From positions 1 through 64,000 of the forward strand of contig NZ_NOIN01000017.1 in the NCBI RefSeq assembly GCF_014596565.1: a stretch of 64,000 bases of DNA, given 5' to 3'. This stretch comes from Pseudomonas sp. PSB18. GTDB lineage: Bacteria > Pseudomonadota > Gammaproteobacteria > Pseudomonadales > Pseudomonadaceae. This document shows, one piece after another, positions 43,936 through 53,328 of this stretch (position 1 is its first letter; the number at the start of each line of letters is the position of its first letter). The position numbers were made by a program, and so were the translations under genes. The notes under the pieces are model-generated. The model worked only from the letters and a program-made list of their open reading frames with translations, was not told the DNA's origin and made no database searches.

Positions 43936-45702
43936 ATGCCCTTACGATCAGCCGTCCTCGCTGCGCTATTCACCCTGGCGACTGGCACAACCGCCGATGC
44001 ACAGGAACCGCTACGCCTGGAAAACCTGAAGCGCTGCGGCAATCTTCTGGAAAACCAGCGCCAGGACTGGTGCCTGACGGTGCGCGGGTTGGACGATGGC
44101 GTGCCGCAATTGAAGCTGGGTAACCGAGCGATCCCCCCGGACGCTGTCCAGCGCGAGGGACAGCACCTGCGCTTGCAACTGGACAGCGCCGACTACCAGA
44201 GCGGCCCTCTCTGGCTGGAGGATGGCCCACGCACCAGCAACGCCGCCTGGCTGACCTTGCGCAACAGCCACGTACTGGCCGCCGGACCGGACGAAGTGGC
44301 GAAGAACATGGACGGGCTGACCACTTACGTCAATCTGGTCAGCCTGCTGATCGAGGAAGATCGCGACGGCCCTCAGGAAGCCGAGCGCCTTGCCGGCAAG
44401 TACGGCGCGACTGTGGTCGGCAGCATTGCCCCTTTGAACCTTTATCAGCTTCGCCTGCCGGCCACGGACCTGATGCAGCGTGACGCACTGGTGCTGCGGC
44501 TGGGCAGTGAAACCAGTGTGGATGCGGTGGTGATCGAGGAGTCCGCGGCGGAAGAAACCGAGCAATCCGCCGCTCGGCCTGAAGAACCGAAGAAACCGGC
44601 GCAGGACTCCGACGAATGGGCCGCGAACCGCTTTCTCGATGCGGTGCACTACTACCAGCGGCGCATCCCCGGACAGCAGGCGCCCATCCGGCCGCAACCC
44701 GTGCGTATCGGCCTGATCGAGCGCGACGTGGATTTCGACACCGCGGATTTTGCCGACTACCTCGGTGCCTGCTCGGTACCGCGCACCTGTGTCTACGCCC
44801 GCGATGCCGGCGCCCCGGACGATCATGGCACCACCGTCGCGGGCATCCTCGCCGCGCGCTGGAACGACGGTGGCAACACGGGTTTTCTGCGCGGCCTGGA
44901 TAAGGCCAGCGGTGGCTTCGAGGTCATCGTCGAACGTAATTCCGATGCCGGGATTACCGCCAATATCGCCGCCTCGGTCAACCTCGTGGAGGATGGCGTA
45001 CGCGTACTCAACTGGAGCTGGGGTATCCACCGGGTGGGCGCCAAGGACGTCAAGGGGGACGATGTGGATTCCCTGCTGCGCTCGGGCATCGCCATGAGCG
45101 GCTACGAGGAACTGCTGGAGGAATTCTTTCTCTGGCTGCGCAAGGAGCACCCCGACGTGATCGTGGTGAACTCCGCCGGCAACGGCTCCTCGTTCTCGGG
45201 CAGCGATGAATACCGCCTGCCCTCCTCCTTCATCACCGAGCAGTTGCTGGTGGTCGGTGGTCACCAACGCAGCGAGCGTGCCGGAGTCGCGGTCGACGAT
45301 CCGGCCTATGCGGTCAAGCGCAGCTCTTCGAACATCGACATGCGCGTCGACATCACCGCCGCCGCTTGCACTCACGCCTCGACGCCCGGTGCAGGCCAGG
45401 ACGGTGCGGTGCATTGCGGCACCTCCTACGCCACGCCCATGGTCGCAGGCCTGCTGGCGGCAATGCTGTCCATCAACCCGCAACTTCAGCCCGAGCAATT
45501 GCGCACGCTGCTGCGCCGCAGCGCCCTGACCATCGGCGACAACCACGACTTCGAACGGATGGACGCGGAAGACCTCACCGCCCCCATCCTGCCGTCGGAG
45601 CGCCGCTACCAGCTCAATGACAAGGACGTGGGGCGCTCGGCGCGGTTGGACATGCAGAAGGCATTGGACCTGGCGGTGGAAAGTCGCGAGCGGGTACGTT
45701 GA
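43936..45702 (+). CDS. Exported subtilisin-like (S8) serine protease with altered Asp position
   Basis: A 588-residue protein. A signal peptide (MPLRSAVLAALFTLATGTTA) is followed by a 230-residue unidentified propeptide or N-terminal domain and then an S8 peptidase domain. Catalytic His297 (DDHGTTVAG) and Ser497 (HCGTSYATPMVAG) are canonical, as is the oxyanion Asn416 (NSAGNGSS). The usual Asp of the DTG motif falls at Glu262 in VRIGLIERDVDF; Asp264 is close. The frame runs from ATG 43936; no strong ribosome site precedes it. It stands alone between the small helical gene and the OPT pseudogene. It may be an active protease with Glu in the triad or a partly inactive one. Confidence 0.82.
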   Translation: MPLRSAVLAALFTLATGTTADAQEPLRLENLKRCGNLLENQRQDWCLTVRGLDDGVPQLKLGNRAIPPDAVQREGQHLRLQLDSADYQSGPLWLEDGPRTSNAAWLTLRNSHVLAAGPDEVAKNMDGLTTYVNLVSLLIEEDRDGPQEAERLAGKYGATVVGSIAPLNLYQLRLPATDLMQRDALVLRLGSETSVDAVVIEESAAEETEQSAARPEEPKKPAQDSDEWAANRFLDAVHYYQRRIPGQQAPIRPQPVRIGLIERDVDFDTADFADYLGACSVPRTCVYARDAGAPDDHGTTVAGILAARWNDGGNTGFLRGLDKASGGFEVIVERNSDAGITANIAASVNLVEDGVRVLNWSWGIHRVGAKDVKGDDVDSLLRSGIAMSGYEELLEEFFLWLRKEHPDVIVVNSAGNGSSFSGSDEYRLPSSFITEQLLVVGGHQRSERAGVAVDDPAYAVKRSSSNIDMRVDITAAACTHASTPGAGQDGAVHCGTSYATPMVAGLLAAMLSINPQLQPEQLRTLLRRSALTIGDNHDFERMDAEDLTAPILPSERRYQLNDKDVGRSARLDMQKALDLAVESRERVR

Positions 45703-45729
45703 CTATCCGCGTATGCCATGCTCGGTGAA

Positions 45730-47471
45730 TCACCCACTCCCTAGCATCTGCCACAACGACGCGCCCACCCCGGTCATGCTCTCCCCGGCAATCAACCCCG
45801 CCGCCGCGGTGATTGCGAAGCGCTCCGTGAGGCTCGACCAGCGACAGCTCACCGCCCAGGTGAGTACCGCGCCGAGGGCCATCATCCATGACACCGAGGC
45901 CGGCAGCACGAACGCCAGGCCCAGGGCTGCGGTGCTCGGCAGGTACCGGGCCCGATGCTCGGGCAGCAAGCTGTCGAGCACGCCCAACAGCACGCCGGCC
46001 AGGCCACCGATGAAGATCGCCCAGCGGATGCTCGGCGATAATGACTCCAGCCCTTGGGTCAGGGTTTGCGCCACGGCTTTCCAGGTGGCCACCGCCGGGG
46101 CCGGCCATTCTTCGGAGAGCAGCATGGCTTGAGGGTCCGGGATCAGGGCCAGATAGGCCAATACGCCGACGATGCTGCCGACGAAAATACCCAGGGTCTG
46201 GGCGACCAACTGCTTGCGCGGCGTCACACCAATGGCCCGGCCGACCTTGAAATCGTTCATCAAGTCCGTGCACTGCCCGCCGAGCCACCGGCGGTGTTGG
46301 CACTCATCAGGTTGATCGGCACCTGCCCCGGCGCAACGATGCCGAAGCTCAACTGGGACAACTGTCCGATAGCGCCGATGGGCGGAATACCCGTGGCGCC
46401 GACGACCCGGGCGGCCACCGCCGCCAGGCAGATCGCCAGGGGTATGGTCAACAGCGCCATCCACGGGTTGATGCCGAACAACAGCGCCTGCAAGCTCACC
46501 ACCAGTACGATGGACACCAAGAAGCCAACGGCAGGTCCGGCCTTGGGAACCACCCAGATCGCCCCACCGCCAGCCCGGGTAGTCTTGTGCAGAGCCCACA
46601 AGCGAATCCCCAGGGAAGCCAACGTCGAACAGACCATCAGGCTCACGCCTGGCCACAGCAACCACTCCACCAGCGCCGCGAACTGCGGACCCGTGCTGCC
46701 TTGCGACAATTGCACCAGACCCTGCTCCAGCAACCACGGCGCCAGCCCGCCCCACGCCAGCAAGGCGCCGAGCAGCAGGGTCAAACCAACGCGAATACCG
46801 ATGATTCCGCCAAACCCCACCAGCAGCAGCGAAGGATCCGCGGTGAATGTCAGGCGCTCCAGTTGCGCGGTTGGCGACCAGCGCGGAAAAGCCCACATGA
46901 AGGTGTCCACCCACTTGACCACGCCGGACAACAACGCGGCGCCAAGCAATACCCTCAAGCGCGTCGCCGCTTCATGGCCTTGGTTGTAGATGTGCAACAG
47001 GGTTTCCAGGGTTGCCATGCCTTCGGGAAACTTCAGCGCCTTGTCGTTGAGCAGCGACGGTCGCAGATACCAGGCGATCCAGATGCCCAGGAAGCTTACC
47101 GAAAAGACCCAGGCGACCATGGGAATGGCATCCAGTTGTTGGCCGGTCAACAAGGTGTAGGCCGGAATCGGCGCGACCAGCCCGCCGGAAATGATCGAGG
47201 CCGCCGCGGAGGCCACCGTCTGGTTGATGTTGCTTTCGTGCAACGTCCAGGGCAGTCGCGCGGCTGAACGCCTGGCCAGGCCTTGCCAGATGCCATAGCC
47301 GATCAGTAAGGCAATGATCGACATGTTGAACGACCAGCCGATCTTCAACCCGGCGTAGACATTGGAGGGCGTCAACAGGATACCGATCACGATGCCGGTA
47401 ACGACCGCGCGCACGCTGAGTTCCCGTTCGACCGGGGCATGGAGGGGCAGCGATGACGAGGTTTGAAGCAT
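45730..47471 (-). pseudogene. OPT-family oligopeptide transporter, frameshifted
   Basis: Two overlapping minus-strand frames together make one OPT transporter of about 580 residues. The first frame (47471 to about 46280) gives the N-terminal part, including TPSNVYAGLKIGWSFNMSI, and reaches NLMSANTAGGSAG. It then runs into SART-stop (stop 46262-46260). The second frame resumes without loss at QCTDLMNDFKVGRAIGVTPR and continues to LWQMLGSG (stop near 45730). A one-base loss in the GC-rich stretch at about 46262-46285 explains the break. It is either a real pseudogene or a base-calling error. OPT proteins import peptides or metal chelates. The MarR gene at 47624 lies upstream on the same strand. 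Confidence 0.8.
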
Positions 47472-47623
47472 GCGAAATCCTTATCGGCAAGGAGACAGCG
47501 CGATCACTCGCCTAACAAGTGAGCGCTGCATTGGCGGAAGGTTCACAGTGTCGAGGGGCAGCTGTTCGCTGTTACCAGGAATGCGGGACGTCGCTCAGGG
47601 GCCGATAACGGCACCTCGCGGCG

Positions 47624-48046
47624 TCAAGGCTTGATGTTCTTCAGCTCATTGAGCAATGCCAGCAGTTGCTGCATCTTTTCCTCACCGAACTGCTCTTCGA
47701 TCCGTCGATAGTTGCCTTCCATCCCCTCGCTCATGGACACGAAGCATTGCTGGCCGCGTTCGGTCAGGCCGACGAATACCCGACGCTGGTCCTGGCTGGA
47801 CTTCTGCCGGCGCACCAGGCCGTCGCGCTCCAGGCGGCTGAGCACGCCGGTCATGCTCGGTTTGAGGATGCAGGCCTGCTGGGCGAGCTGGTGGCTTTCC
47901 AGTTCACCTTGCTGATGCAGGATGCGGATCACCCGCCATTGCTGCTCGGTGAGGTCGTGCTGGTTCAACGCCGGGCGGAAAAATGCCATGGCCGCTTCGC
48001 GGGCCTGCAGCAGGGTCAGCGTCAATGAAGGTCTGGGGTTGGCCAT
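47624..48046 (-). CDS. MarR-family regulator, HpaR paralogue
   Basis: A 140-residue MarR repressor, about 95 of 140 residues identical to the HpaR protein at 56846. Shared segments are SLTLTLLQAREAAM, LTEQQWRVIRIL and ACILKPSMTGVL, the last in the recognition helix, so both may bind similar sites. It lies on the far side of the hpa cluster, upstream of the OPT pseudogene on the same strand. It could be a second homoprotocatechuate-pathway repressor or a duplicate now tied to the transporter. A loose inverted repeat, GCAGCT (48075) and AGCTGC (48098), is in its upstream region. Confidence 0.82.
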   Translation of the reverse strand: MANPRPSLTLTLLQAREAAMAFFRPALNQHDLTEQQWRVIRILHQQGELESHQLAQQACILKPSMTGVLSRLERDGLVRRQKSSQDQRRVFVGLTERGQQCFVSMSEGMEGNYRRIEEQFGEEKMQQLLALLNELKNIKP

Positions 48047-48138
48047 GTTCGGACTGCTTGGAATGGACGAGTGGGCAGCTTAGTGGCGCAGATAATTAGC
48101 TGCAAGAGCAAGCCGCTTGCTCAAATTTGCCACGGGTT

Positions 48139-48168
48139 TGTGGCGAGGGGATTTATCCCCTCGCCACA
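48139..48168. terminator. Perfect GTGGCGAGG palindrome, probable hpaA terminator
   Basis: A 13-bp stem (TGTGGCGAGGGGA and its inverse) with a TTTA loop, flanked by TTT and AAA. It is a minimal member of the GTGGCGAGG repeat family seen at 19141 and 52232 and lies 29 bases after the hpaA stop codon on the minus strand, where it should act as a terminator. Confidence 0.65.
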
Positions 48169-48196
48169 AAAGCTAGTGTTCCATCGAGGATAAATT

Positions 48197-49102
48197 TCAG
48201 CGCAACCCCGACTGCCGCTGGCGATACTCCCCAGGGGTGAGCTGAGCATAGCGCTGGAAAAACCGGCTGAAATAGGCCGGGTCCTTGAACCCGAGCTGGT
48301 AGCAGATTTCATTGGCCGAGCTACCAGTGAACAGCAACAGACGCTTGGCCTCTTGCATCAACCGCTCCATGATCAGCCGCTTGGAAGGCAGGTCCGCAAT
48401 GCGCCGGCACACGTCGTTGAGGCGCGCCTCGGTCACCCCGATGCCCTCGGCATAGCGCGACAACGGCCAGTGTTGCAGGTAGTGCGCTTCGATCAGCTCG
48501 TTGAAGCGGTGAAAGATCTTCAAGTCCTCATGTCGCGCCGGCCGCGCTTCCAGAGAGTTGGAGCACAACCGCAACAGGCTGATCATGATCAGCCGCGTCA
48601 AGCCGTCCAGCGCCACGCTGCGCCCCGGCCGAGCGGCCGCCACCTCCGCGCTCAGTTCCTCGAACAAGTATTCCAACCGGCACACTTCCCCGGCCTGCTC
48701 CGGCCCCAACTGCGTCAGCGCCACACAGGCTGCCGGTAGCTGCACACCGGCCGGGGCGAGCCCGGGGTCGGCGTCGATCAACTGCCAGACCAACTGCTGG
48801 CGCACCGTCAGCACATGCCCGTCACTGTCGGCCTCGGTCACGAAGGAATGGGGAATGGTCGGCGGCGTGAGAAAGAACATCGGCCCGGATTCGACGTACT
48901 GCTGATCGTCCAGATACACCCGCACAGTACCGCTCTTGACGTAGTGCACCTGAAAGAACCGGTCATGGCGATGCACCGGCATGTTCCGGCCGAAAAAGCC
49001 GGCCAGGTTGGCGAGCCGGTCGTAGTGCACTTCGGCGTCGCTGTAGCGCTGGTCGTACACCTGGCCAATGTTGATGTTCGGGATCGGCTGACGATCGGTC
49101 AT
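48197..49102 (-). CDS. hpaA: AraC-family activator of 4-hydroxyphenylacetate catabolism
   Basis: A 301-residue regulator. An N-terminal cupin-like sensor (HRHDRFFQVHYVKSGTVRVY) is followed by an AraC DNA-binding domain at the C-terminus (WPLSRYAEGIGVTEARLNDV; ANEICYQLGFKDPAYFSRFF). This is the pattern of HpaA, which activates the hydroxylase genes with 4-HPA as effector. The ATG at 49102 was chosen over an upstream extension to 49174. It is divergent from hpaG1 across 184 AT-rich bases that hold an HpaR-like operator. A terminator hairpin follows. Confidence 0.85.
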   Translation of the reverse strand: MTDRQPIPNINIGQVYDQRYSDAEVHYDRLANLAGFFGRNMPVHRHDRFFQVHYVKSGTVRVYLDDQQYVESGPMFFLTPPTIPHSFVTEADSDGHVLTVRQQLVWQLIDADPGLAPAGVQLPAACVALTQLGPEQAGEVCRLEYLFEELSAEVAAARPGRSVALDGLTRLIMISLLRLCSNSLEARPARHEDLKIFHRFNELIEAHYLQHWPLSRYAEGIGVTEARLNDVCRRIADLPSKRLIMERLMQEAKRLLLFTGSSANEICYQLGFKDPAYFSRFFQRYAQLTPGEYRQRQSGLR

Positions 49103-49227
49103 CACGCAGTACTCGTTTTTATGCTGATTCAGGCAGCGCCCGAGGCTCATCCTGCACCGAATCCGGGAAGGCAACCAGTGCCGGTCATTCTGTCACGCTT
49201 GACGATAGTTAACATCTTAATTATAAC

Positions 49228-49243
49228 TGTTAACACATTAACA
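49228..49243. promoter_or_regulatory. HpaR-like operator upstream of hpaG1
   Basis: TGTTAA and TTAACA flank CACA, giving GTTAA-N4-TTAAC, the same core as the perfect operator upstream of hpaR at 57287. Another GTTAAC at 49208-49213 is nearby. Located between hpaA and hpaG1, 44 bases before the hpaG1 start, suitable for repression of the meta operon. Confidence 0.6.
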
Positions 49244-49286
49244 ATATCGCAGAGCCCTCCTCCCTCTGCACCGCCAGGAGACAAGC

Positions 49287-49964
49287 ATGAGCCGTGCCCT
49301 GCATGACGTCGCAACCGGCACCCTGTTCGGGGTCGCGCTGAACTACCAGGGGCTGCTGAAGCAGCGCCTCGCCGAGTTCGAGCAACCGCCCTACCAGAAG
49401 CCGCCGGTCAAGCCGGTGCTGTTCATCAAGACCCCCAACACCCGCAACCGGCACGACGCCGATGTGGTTCATCCCGGCCACGGCGAACGCCTGCAACCGG
49501 GCCCGGCCCTGGGTGTGGTGATGGGCAAATCGGCCAGCCGCGTCAGCGCCGCCGAAGCCTTGGACTATGTGGCCGGTTACACCGTCGTCAATGAATTCAG
49601 CCTGCCGGAAGACAGCTACTACCGCCCTGCCGTCAAGGCCAAGTGCCGGGACGGCTTCTGCGCCATCGGGCCGGAACTGGTGCCGAGCGCCAACGTGGCC
49701 GATCCCCACAGCCTGGCAATCACGCTGTACGTCAACGGCGAAGTACGGCAGCAGAACAGCACGGCCAATTTCGTTCGCGACATCCCCCAACTGATCGCCG
49801 AAATCAGCGAGTTCATGACCCTGCACGCCGGCGACGTGTTGATCACCGGCACCCCTGAAGGCCGGGTCGATGTGGTGCCCGGCGATCGCGTCGAAGTGGA
49901 CATCGACGGCCTGGGTCGTCTCATCAACACCGTCGTGGCCGAGCAACCAGGAGCACGTTCATGA
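49287..49964 (+). CDS. hpaG1: HpaG1: OPET decarboxylase / HHDD isomerase subunit 1
   Basis: A 225-residue fumarylacetoacetase-family protein. The metal-binding pattern is partly visible: FIKTPNTRN, ALGVVMGKSA and EFMTLHAGDVLITGTPEGR. It corresponds to the first half of the E. coli HpaG enzyme. Together with HpaG2 it performs decarboxylation of 5-oxopent-3-ene-1,2,5-tricarboxylate and isomerisation of the product. One usual acidic ligand (E in the YECEL-like motif) appears as GVV here, so catalysis may rest mainly on the partner. The ATG follows AGGAGACAAGC. It overlaps hpaG2 by four bases. Confidence 0.87.
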   Translation: MSRALHDVATGTLFGVALNYQGLLKQRLAEFEQPPYQKPPVKPVLFIKTPNTRNRHDADVVHPGHGERLQPGPALGVVMGKSASRVSAAEALDYVAGYTVVNEFSLPEDSYYRPAVKAKCRDGFCAIGPELVPSANVADPHSLAITLYVNGEVRQQNSTANFVRDIPQLIAEISEFMTLHAGDVLITGTPEGRVDVVPGDRVEVDIDGLGRLINTVVAEQPGARS

Positions 49965-50731
49965 AGCATGCGCGCATTCGTTTCGAAGACCAGGTCCACG
50001 CCGTCATTGTCGAGGCCGGCAACGCCGTGCGCCTGGCCGACGGTCGCCTGCTGGCCGAAGATCAGGTCGAGTGGCTGCCCCCGGCCACCGGCAGCATGTT
50101 CGCCCTGGGCCTGAACTACGCCGACCACGCCGCCGAGCTGGCCTTCAAGCCGCCGACCGAGCCCCTGGCGTTCATCAAGTCCCCCGGCACCTACACCGGC
50201 CACAACCAGCAGACCTGGCGCCCCGACAATGTCGCCTACATGCACTACGAGTGCGAACTCGTGGCCGTCATCGGCAAAGCCGCCCGCAACGTCAAGCGCG
50301 AGGACGCCCTCGACTACCTGGCCGGCTACACGGTGTGCAACGACTACGCGGTCCGCGACTACCTGGAAAACTACTACCGCCCCAACCTGCGGGTGAAGAA
50401 CCGCGATGCCACGACCCCCGTCGGGCCGTGGATCGTCGATGTCGCCGATGTGCCGGATCCGGCCAACCTGAAGCTGCGTACCTGGATCAACGGTGAACTG
50501 CGCCAGGAAGGCAGCACGAAGGACATGATTTTCGACATCCCCTACCTGATCGAATACCTGTCCAGCTTCATGACCCTGCAACCCGGCGACATGATCGCCA
50601 CTGGCACGCCGGAAGGCCTGGCGGACGTGGTGCCCGGTGATGAAGTGGTGGTGGAAGTGGAAGGCGTCGGCCGCCTGGTCAATCGAATTGTCAGCGAAGC
50701 CGCGTTCTTCGCATCCCGTAAAGAGGCTTGA
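49961..50731 (+). CDS. hpaG2: HpaG2: OPET decarboxylase / HHDD isomerase subunit 2
   Basis: A 256-residue fumarylacetoacetase-fold protein. YECELVAVIGK (about residue 95) and GLNYADHAAE near 49 are the usual catalytic and metal-binding pattern, and FMTLQPGDMIATGTPEGLAD is the C-terminal signature. It is the second half of the HpaG activity and paralogous to HpaG1. The ATGA overlap with hpaG1 couples translation. Confidence 0.9.
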   Translation: MKHARIRFEDQVHAVIVEAGNAVRLADGRLLAEDQVEWLPPATGSMFALGLNYADHAAELAFKPPTEPLAFIKSPGTYTGHNQQTWRPDNVAYMHYECELVAVIGKAARNVKREDALDYLAGYTVCNDYAVRDYLENYYRPNLRVKNRDATTPVGPWIVDVADVPDPANLKLRTWINGELRQEGSTKDMIFDIPYLIEYLSSFMTLQPGDMIATGTPEGLADVVPGDEVVVEVEGVGRLVNRIVSEAAFFASRKEA

Positions 50732-50736
50732 GCAAC

Positions 50737-52197
50737 ATGATCAAACACTGGATCAACGGCCGTGAGGTCGAAAGCAAAGACGTCTTCGTCAACTACAACC
50801 CGGCCACCGGCGAAGCCATTGGCGAAGTCGCCAGCGGCGGTGCCGAGGAAGTGGCCCAGGCCGTGGCCGCGGCCAAGGAGGCCTTTCCGAAGTGGGCCAG
50901 TACCCCCGCCAAGGAACGCGCCCGGCTGATGCGCAAACTGGGTGAACTGATCGATCGGGACGTGCCGAAACTGGCCGAACTGGAAACCCTCGACACCGGT
51001 CTGCCGATCCACCAGACCCGGAATGTGCTGATCCCGCGGGCCTCCCACAACTTCGATTTCTTTGCCGAAGTCTGCACCCGCATGGACGGTCACACCTACC
51101 CGGTCGACGACCAGATGCTCAACTACACCCTGTACCAGCCGGTGGGCGTCTGCGGCCTGGTGTCGCCGTGGAACGTGCCGTTCATGACCGCGACCTGGAA
51201 GACCGCCCCGTGCCTGGCCCTGGGCAACACCGCCGTGCTGAAGATGTCGGAGCTGTCGCCCCTCACCGCCAACGAACTGGGACGCCTGGCCGTGGAAGCG
51301 GGAATTCCCGACGGCGTGTTGAACGTGATCCAGGGCTACGGCGCGACGGCAGGCGATGCGTTGGTGCGGCACCCGGATGTGCGGGCGATTTCCTTTACCG
51401 GCGGCACCGCCACCGGCAAGAAAATCATGCAGACCGCCGGGTTGAAGAAGTATTCCATGGAGCTCGGCGGCAAGTCGCCGGTGCTGATTTTCGAAGACGC
51501 GGACCTGGAACGGGCCCTCGACGCGGCGCTGTTCACGATCTTCTCGCTGAACGGTGAACGTTGCACCGCCGGTAGCCGGATCTTCATCCAGGAAAGCGTC
51601 TACCCGCAGTTCGTCGCCGAATTCGCCGCCCGCGCCAAGCGCCTGATCGTGGGCGACCCACAGGATCCGAAGACCCAGGTCGGCTCGATGATCACCCAGG
51701 CCCACTACGACAAAGTCACCGGCTACATCAGGATCGGCCTCGAAGAAGGCGCCACCCTGCTGGCCGGCGGCCTGGAACGCCCGGCCAACCTGCCGGCGCA
51801 CCTGAGTCGCGGCCAATTCATCCAGCCGACGGTGTTCGCCGACGTGAACAACCAGATGCGCATCGCCCAGGAGGAAATCTTCGGCCCGGTGGTCTGCCTG
51901 ATCCCGTTCAAGGACGAAGCCGAAGCCTTGCAACTGGCCAACGACACCGAATACGGCCTGGCGTCGTACATCTGGACCCAGGACATCGGCAAGGCCCATC
52001 GCCTGGCCCACGGCATCGAGGCCGGCATGGTATTCATCAACAGCCAGAACGTCCGCGACCTGCGCCAGCCTTTCGGCGGCGTAAAGGGTTCCGGAACCGG
52101 GCGCGAAGGTGGACAGTACAGCTTCGAGGTGTTTGCCGAGATCAAGAACGTTTGCATCTCCATGGGTGGTCATCACATTCCAAGGTGGGGCATCTAA
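50737..52197 (+). CDS. hpaE: 5-carboxymethyl-2-hydroxymuconate semialdehyde dehydrogenase
   Basis: A 486-residue NAD+-dependent aldehyde dehydrogenase. The catalytic Cys276 lies in SLNGERCTAGSRIF, the glutamate in MELGGKSPV, and the C-terminus EIKNVCISMGGHHIPRWGI is characteristic of HpaE. It oxidises the ring-cleavage product of homoprotocatechuate. The ATG at 50737 lies 10 bases after GAGG; a TTG at 50728 overlapping hpaG2 is an alternative. Confidence 0.9.
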   Translation: MIKHWINGREVESKDVFVNYNPATGEAIGEVASGGAEEVAQAVAAAKEAFPKWASTPAKERARLMRKLGELIDRDVPKLAELETLDTGLPIHQTRNVLIPRASHNFDFFAEVCTRMDGHTYPVDDQMLNYTLYQPVGVCGLVSPWNVPFMTATWKTAPCLALGNTAVLKMSELSPLTANELGRLAVEAGIPDGVLNVIQGYGATAGDALVRHPDVRAISFTGGTATGKKIMQTAGLKKYSMELGGKSPVLIFEDADLERALDAALFTIFSLNGERCTAGSRIFIQESVYPQFVAEFAARAKRLIVGDPQDPKTQVGSMITQAHYDKVTGYIRIGLEEGATLLAGGLERPANLPAHLSRGQFIQPTVFADVNNQMRIAQEEIFGPVVCLIPFKDEAEALQLANDTEYGLASYIWTQDIGKAHRLAHGIEAGMVFINSQNVRDLRQPFGGVKGSGTGREGGQYSFEVFAEIKNVCISMGGHHIPRWGI

Positions 52198-52231
52198 AAC
52201 CAGCGATGCCCCCTGTGATGACCACACCCCC

Positions 52232-52379
52232 TGTGGCGAGGGGATTTATCGAAACGTCGCACCGCCCCGCTGGGCTGCGAAGCAGACCTCAAACCAGACA
52301 CCTCGGTGTGTCAGGTTGATCGGGGTTGACTGATTCAGGGCCGCTTCGCGCCCCAGCGGGGATAAATCCCCTCGCCACA
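52232..52379. repeat. GTGGCGAGG-family inverted-repeat element inside the hpa operon
   Basis: TGTGGCGAGGGGATTTATC at 52232 and its inverse ending at 52379 bound a 148-base element with inner CGCCCCGCTGGGC-type sequence, the size of a small non-autonomous element. It separates hpaE from hpaD, which are otherwise consecutive in the pathway. It may reduce or redirect read-through in the operon. Confidence 0.85.
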
Positions 52380-52446
52380 AAGGCTGTAGTTCATCAACCT
52401 AATGTGACCCTAGCCTCAACAAGAACAATTTTTCAGGAGAATCATC

Positions 52447-53304
52447 ATGGGCGAAGTCGTCCTGGCTGCGAAGATCTGCCACGTTCCCTCGATGTACCTG
52501 TCGGAGCTGCCCGGCAAGCACCACGGTTGCCGCGCGGCGGCGATTGCCGGGCACAAGGAAATCGGCCGCCGCGCCCGTGAGCTGGGTGCCGACACCGCCG
52601 TGGTGTTCGATGTGCACTGGCTGGTCAACAGCGCCTATCACATCAACAGTGGCGAACATTTCAAGGGCATCTACACCAGCAACGAGCTGCCGCATTTCAT
52701 CAAGAACATGGAGTACGAGTACTCGGGCGCGCCGGAACTGGGCGAGTTGATTGCCGCCGAAGCCAACGCCGTCGATGTCCGTACCCTGGCCCACAACATC
52801 CCCAGCCTGGAACTGGAATACGGCACGCTGGTGCCTATGCGCTACATGCACATGGATGTCCCGCCGGAGCAAAAACTCAACGTCGTCTCGATTGCCGCCT
52901 GGTGTGCCTGGCATCGCCTGCAAGACAGCTTCACTTTCGGCGCCGCCGTGCGCCGGGCCATCGAAAAAAGCGACCGCAAGGTGCTGGTGCTGGCGTCCGG
53001 TTCGCTGTCCCACCGCTTCTCCGATGATCGCAACGCCGAAGCCAACATCCATAACTGGACTCGGGAATTCGACAAACAGGTCGACCTGCATGTCGTCCAG
53101 ATGTGGCGCGAGGGTCGCTGGAAGGAATTCTGCGCCATGCTCCCGGACTACGCCGAACACTGCTTCGGCGAAGGCAAGATGCACGACACCGCCATGCTCC
53201 TGGGGCTGCTGGGTGGGCCGGATTACGACAAGCCGGCGGAAATCATCACCGAGCCGTTCGGCAGTTCCGGCACCGGCCAGATCAACGCCATTTTTCCGGT
53301 TTGA
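52447..53304 (+). CDS. hpaD: 3,4-dihydroxyphenylacetate (homoprotocatechuate) 2,3-dioxygenase
   Basis: A 285-residue class III (LigB-type) extradiol dioxygenase. It opens the ring of homoprotocatechuate with Fe(II). Iron-ligand histidines are expected at His12 (KICHVPSMY) and in VFDVHWLV near 55; an acidic ligand follows near 240. The remaining chain (LASGSLSHRFSDDRNAEAN, FGSSGTGQINAIFPV) is the usual HpaD pattern. The ATG follows CAGGAGAATCATC and lies after the inserted repeat, so it may have its own promoter. Confidence 0.9.
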   Translation: MGEVVLAAKICHVPSMYLSELPGKHHGCRAAAIAGHKEIGRRARELGADTAVVFDVHWLVNSAYHINSGEHFKGIYTSNELPHFIKNMEYEYSGAPELGELIAAEANAVDVRTLAHNIPSLELEYGTLVPMRYMHMDVPPEQKLNVVSIAAWCAWHRLQDSFTFGAAVRRAIEKSDRKVLVLASGSLSHRFSDDRNAEANIHNWTREFDKQVDLHVVQMWREGRWKEFCAMLPDYAEHCFGEGKMHDTAMLLGLLGGPDYDKPAEIITEPFGSSGTGQINAIFPV

Positions 53305-53328
53305 ACAGCCTGCGCAGGAGATCCGACG

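Noticed and set aside
45730..46914. Two separate genes, 45730-46914 and 46260-47471
   Set aside because: They overlap for 650 bases and complement one another as parts of one OPT protein; the N-terminal 200 residues of the first are out of frame with the real sequence.
49287..50731. hpaG1 and hpaG2 as a single fused HpaG gene broken in two
   Set aside because: Each has its own start and stop with a 4-base coupling overlap, and two-gene hpaG1/hpaG2 is common in Pseudomonas.
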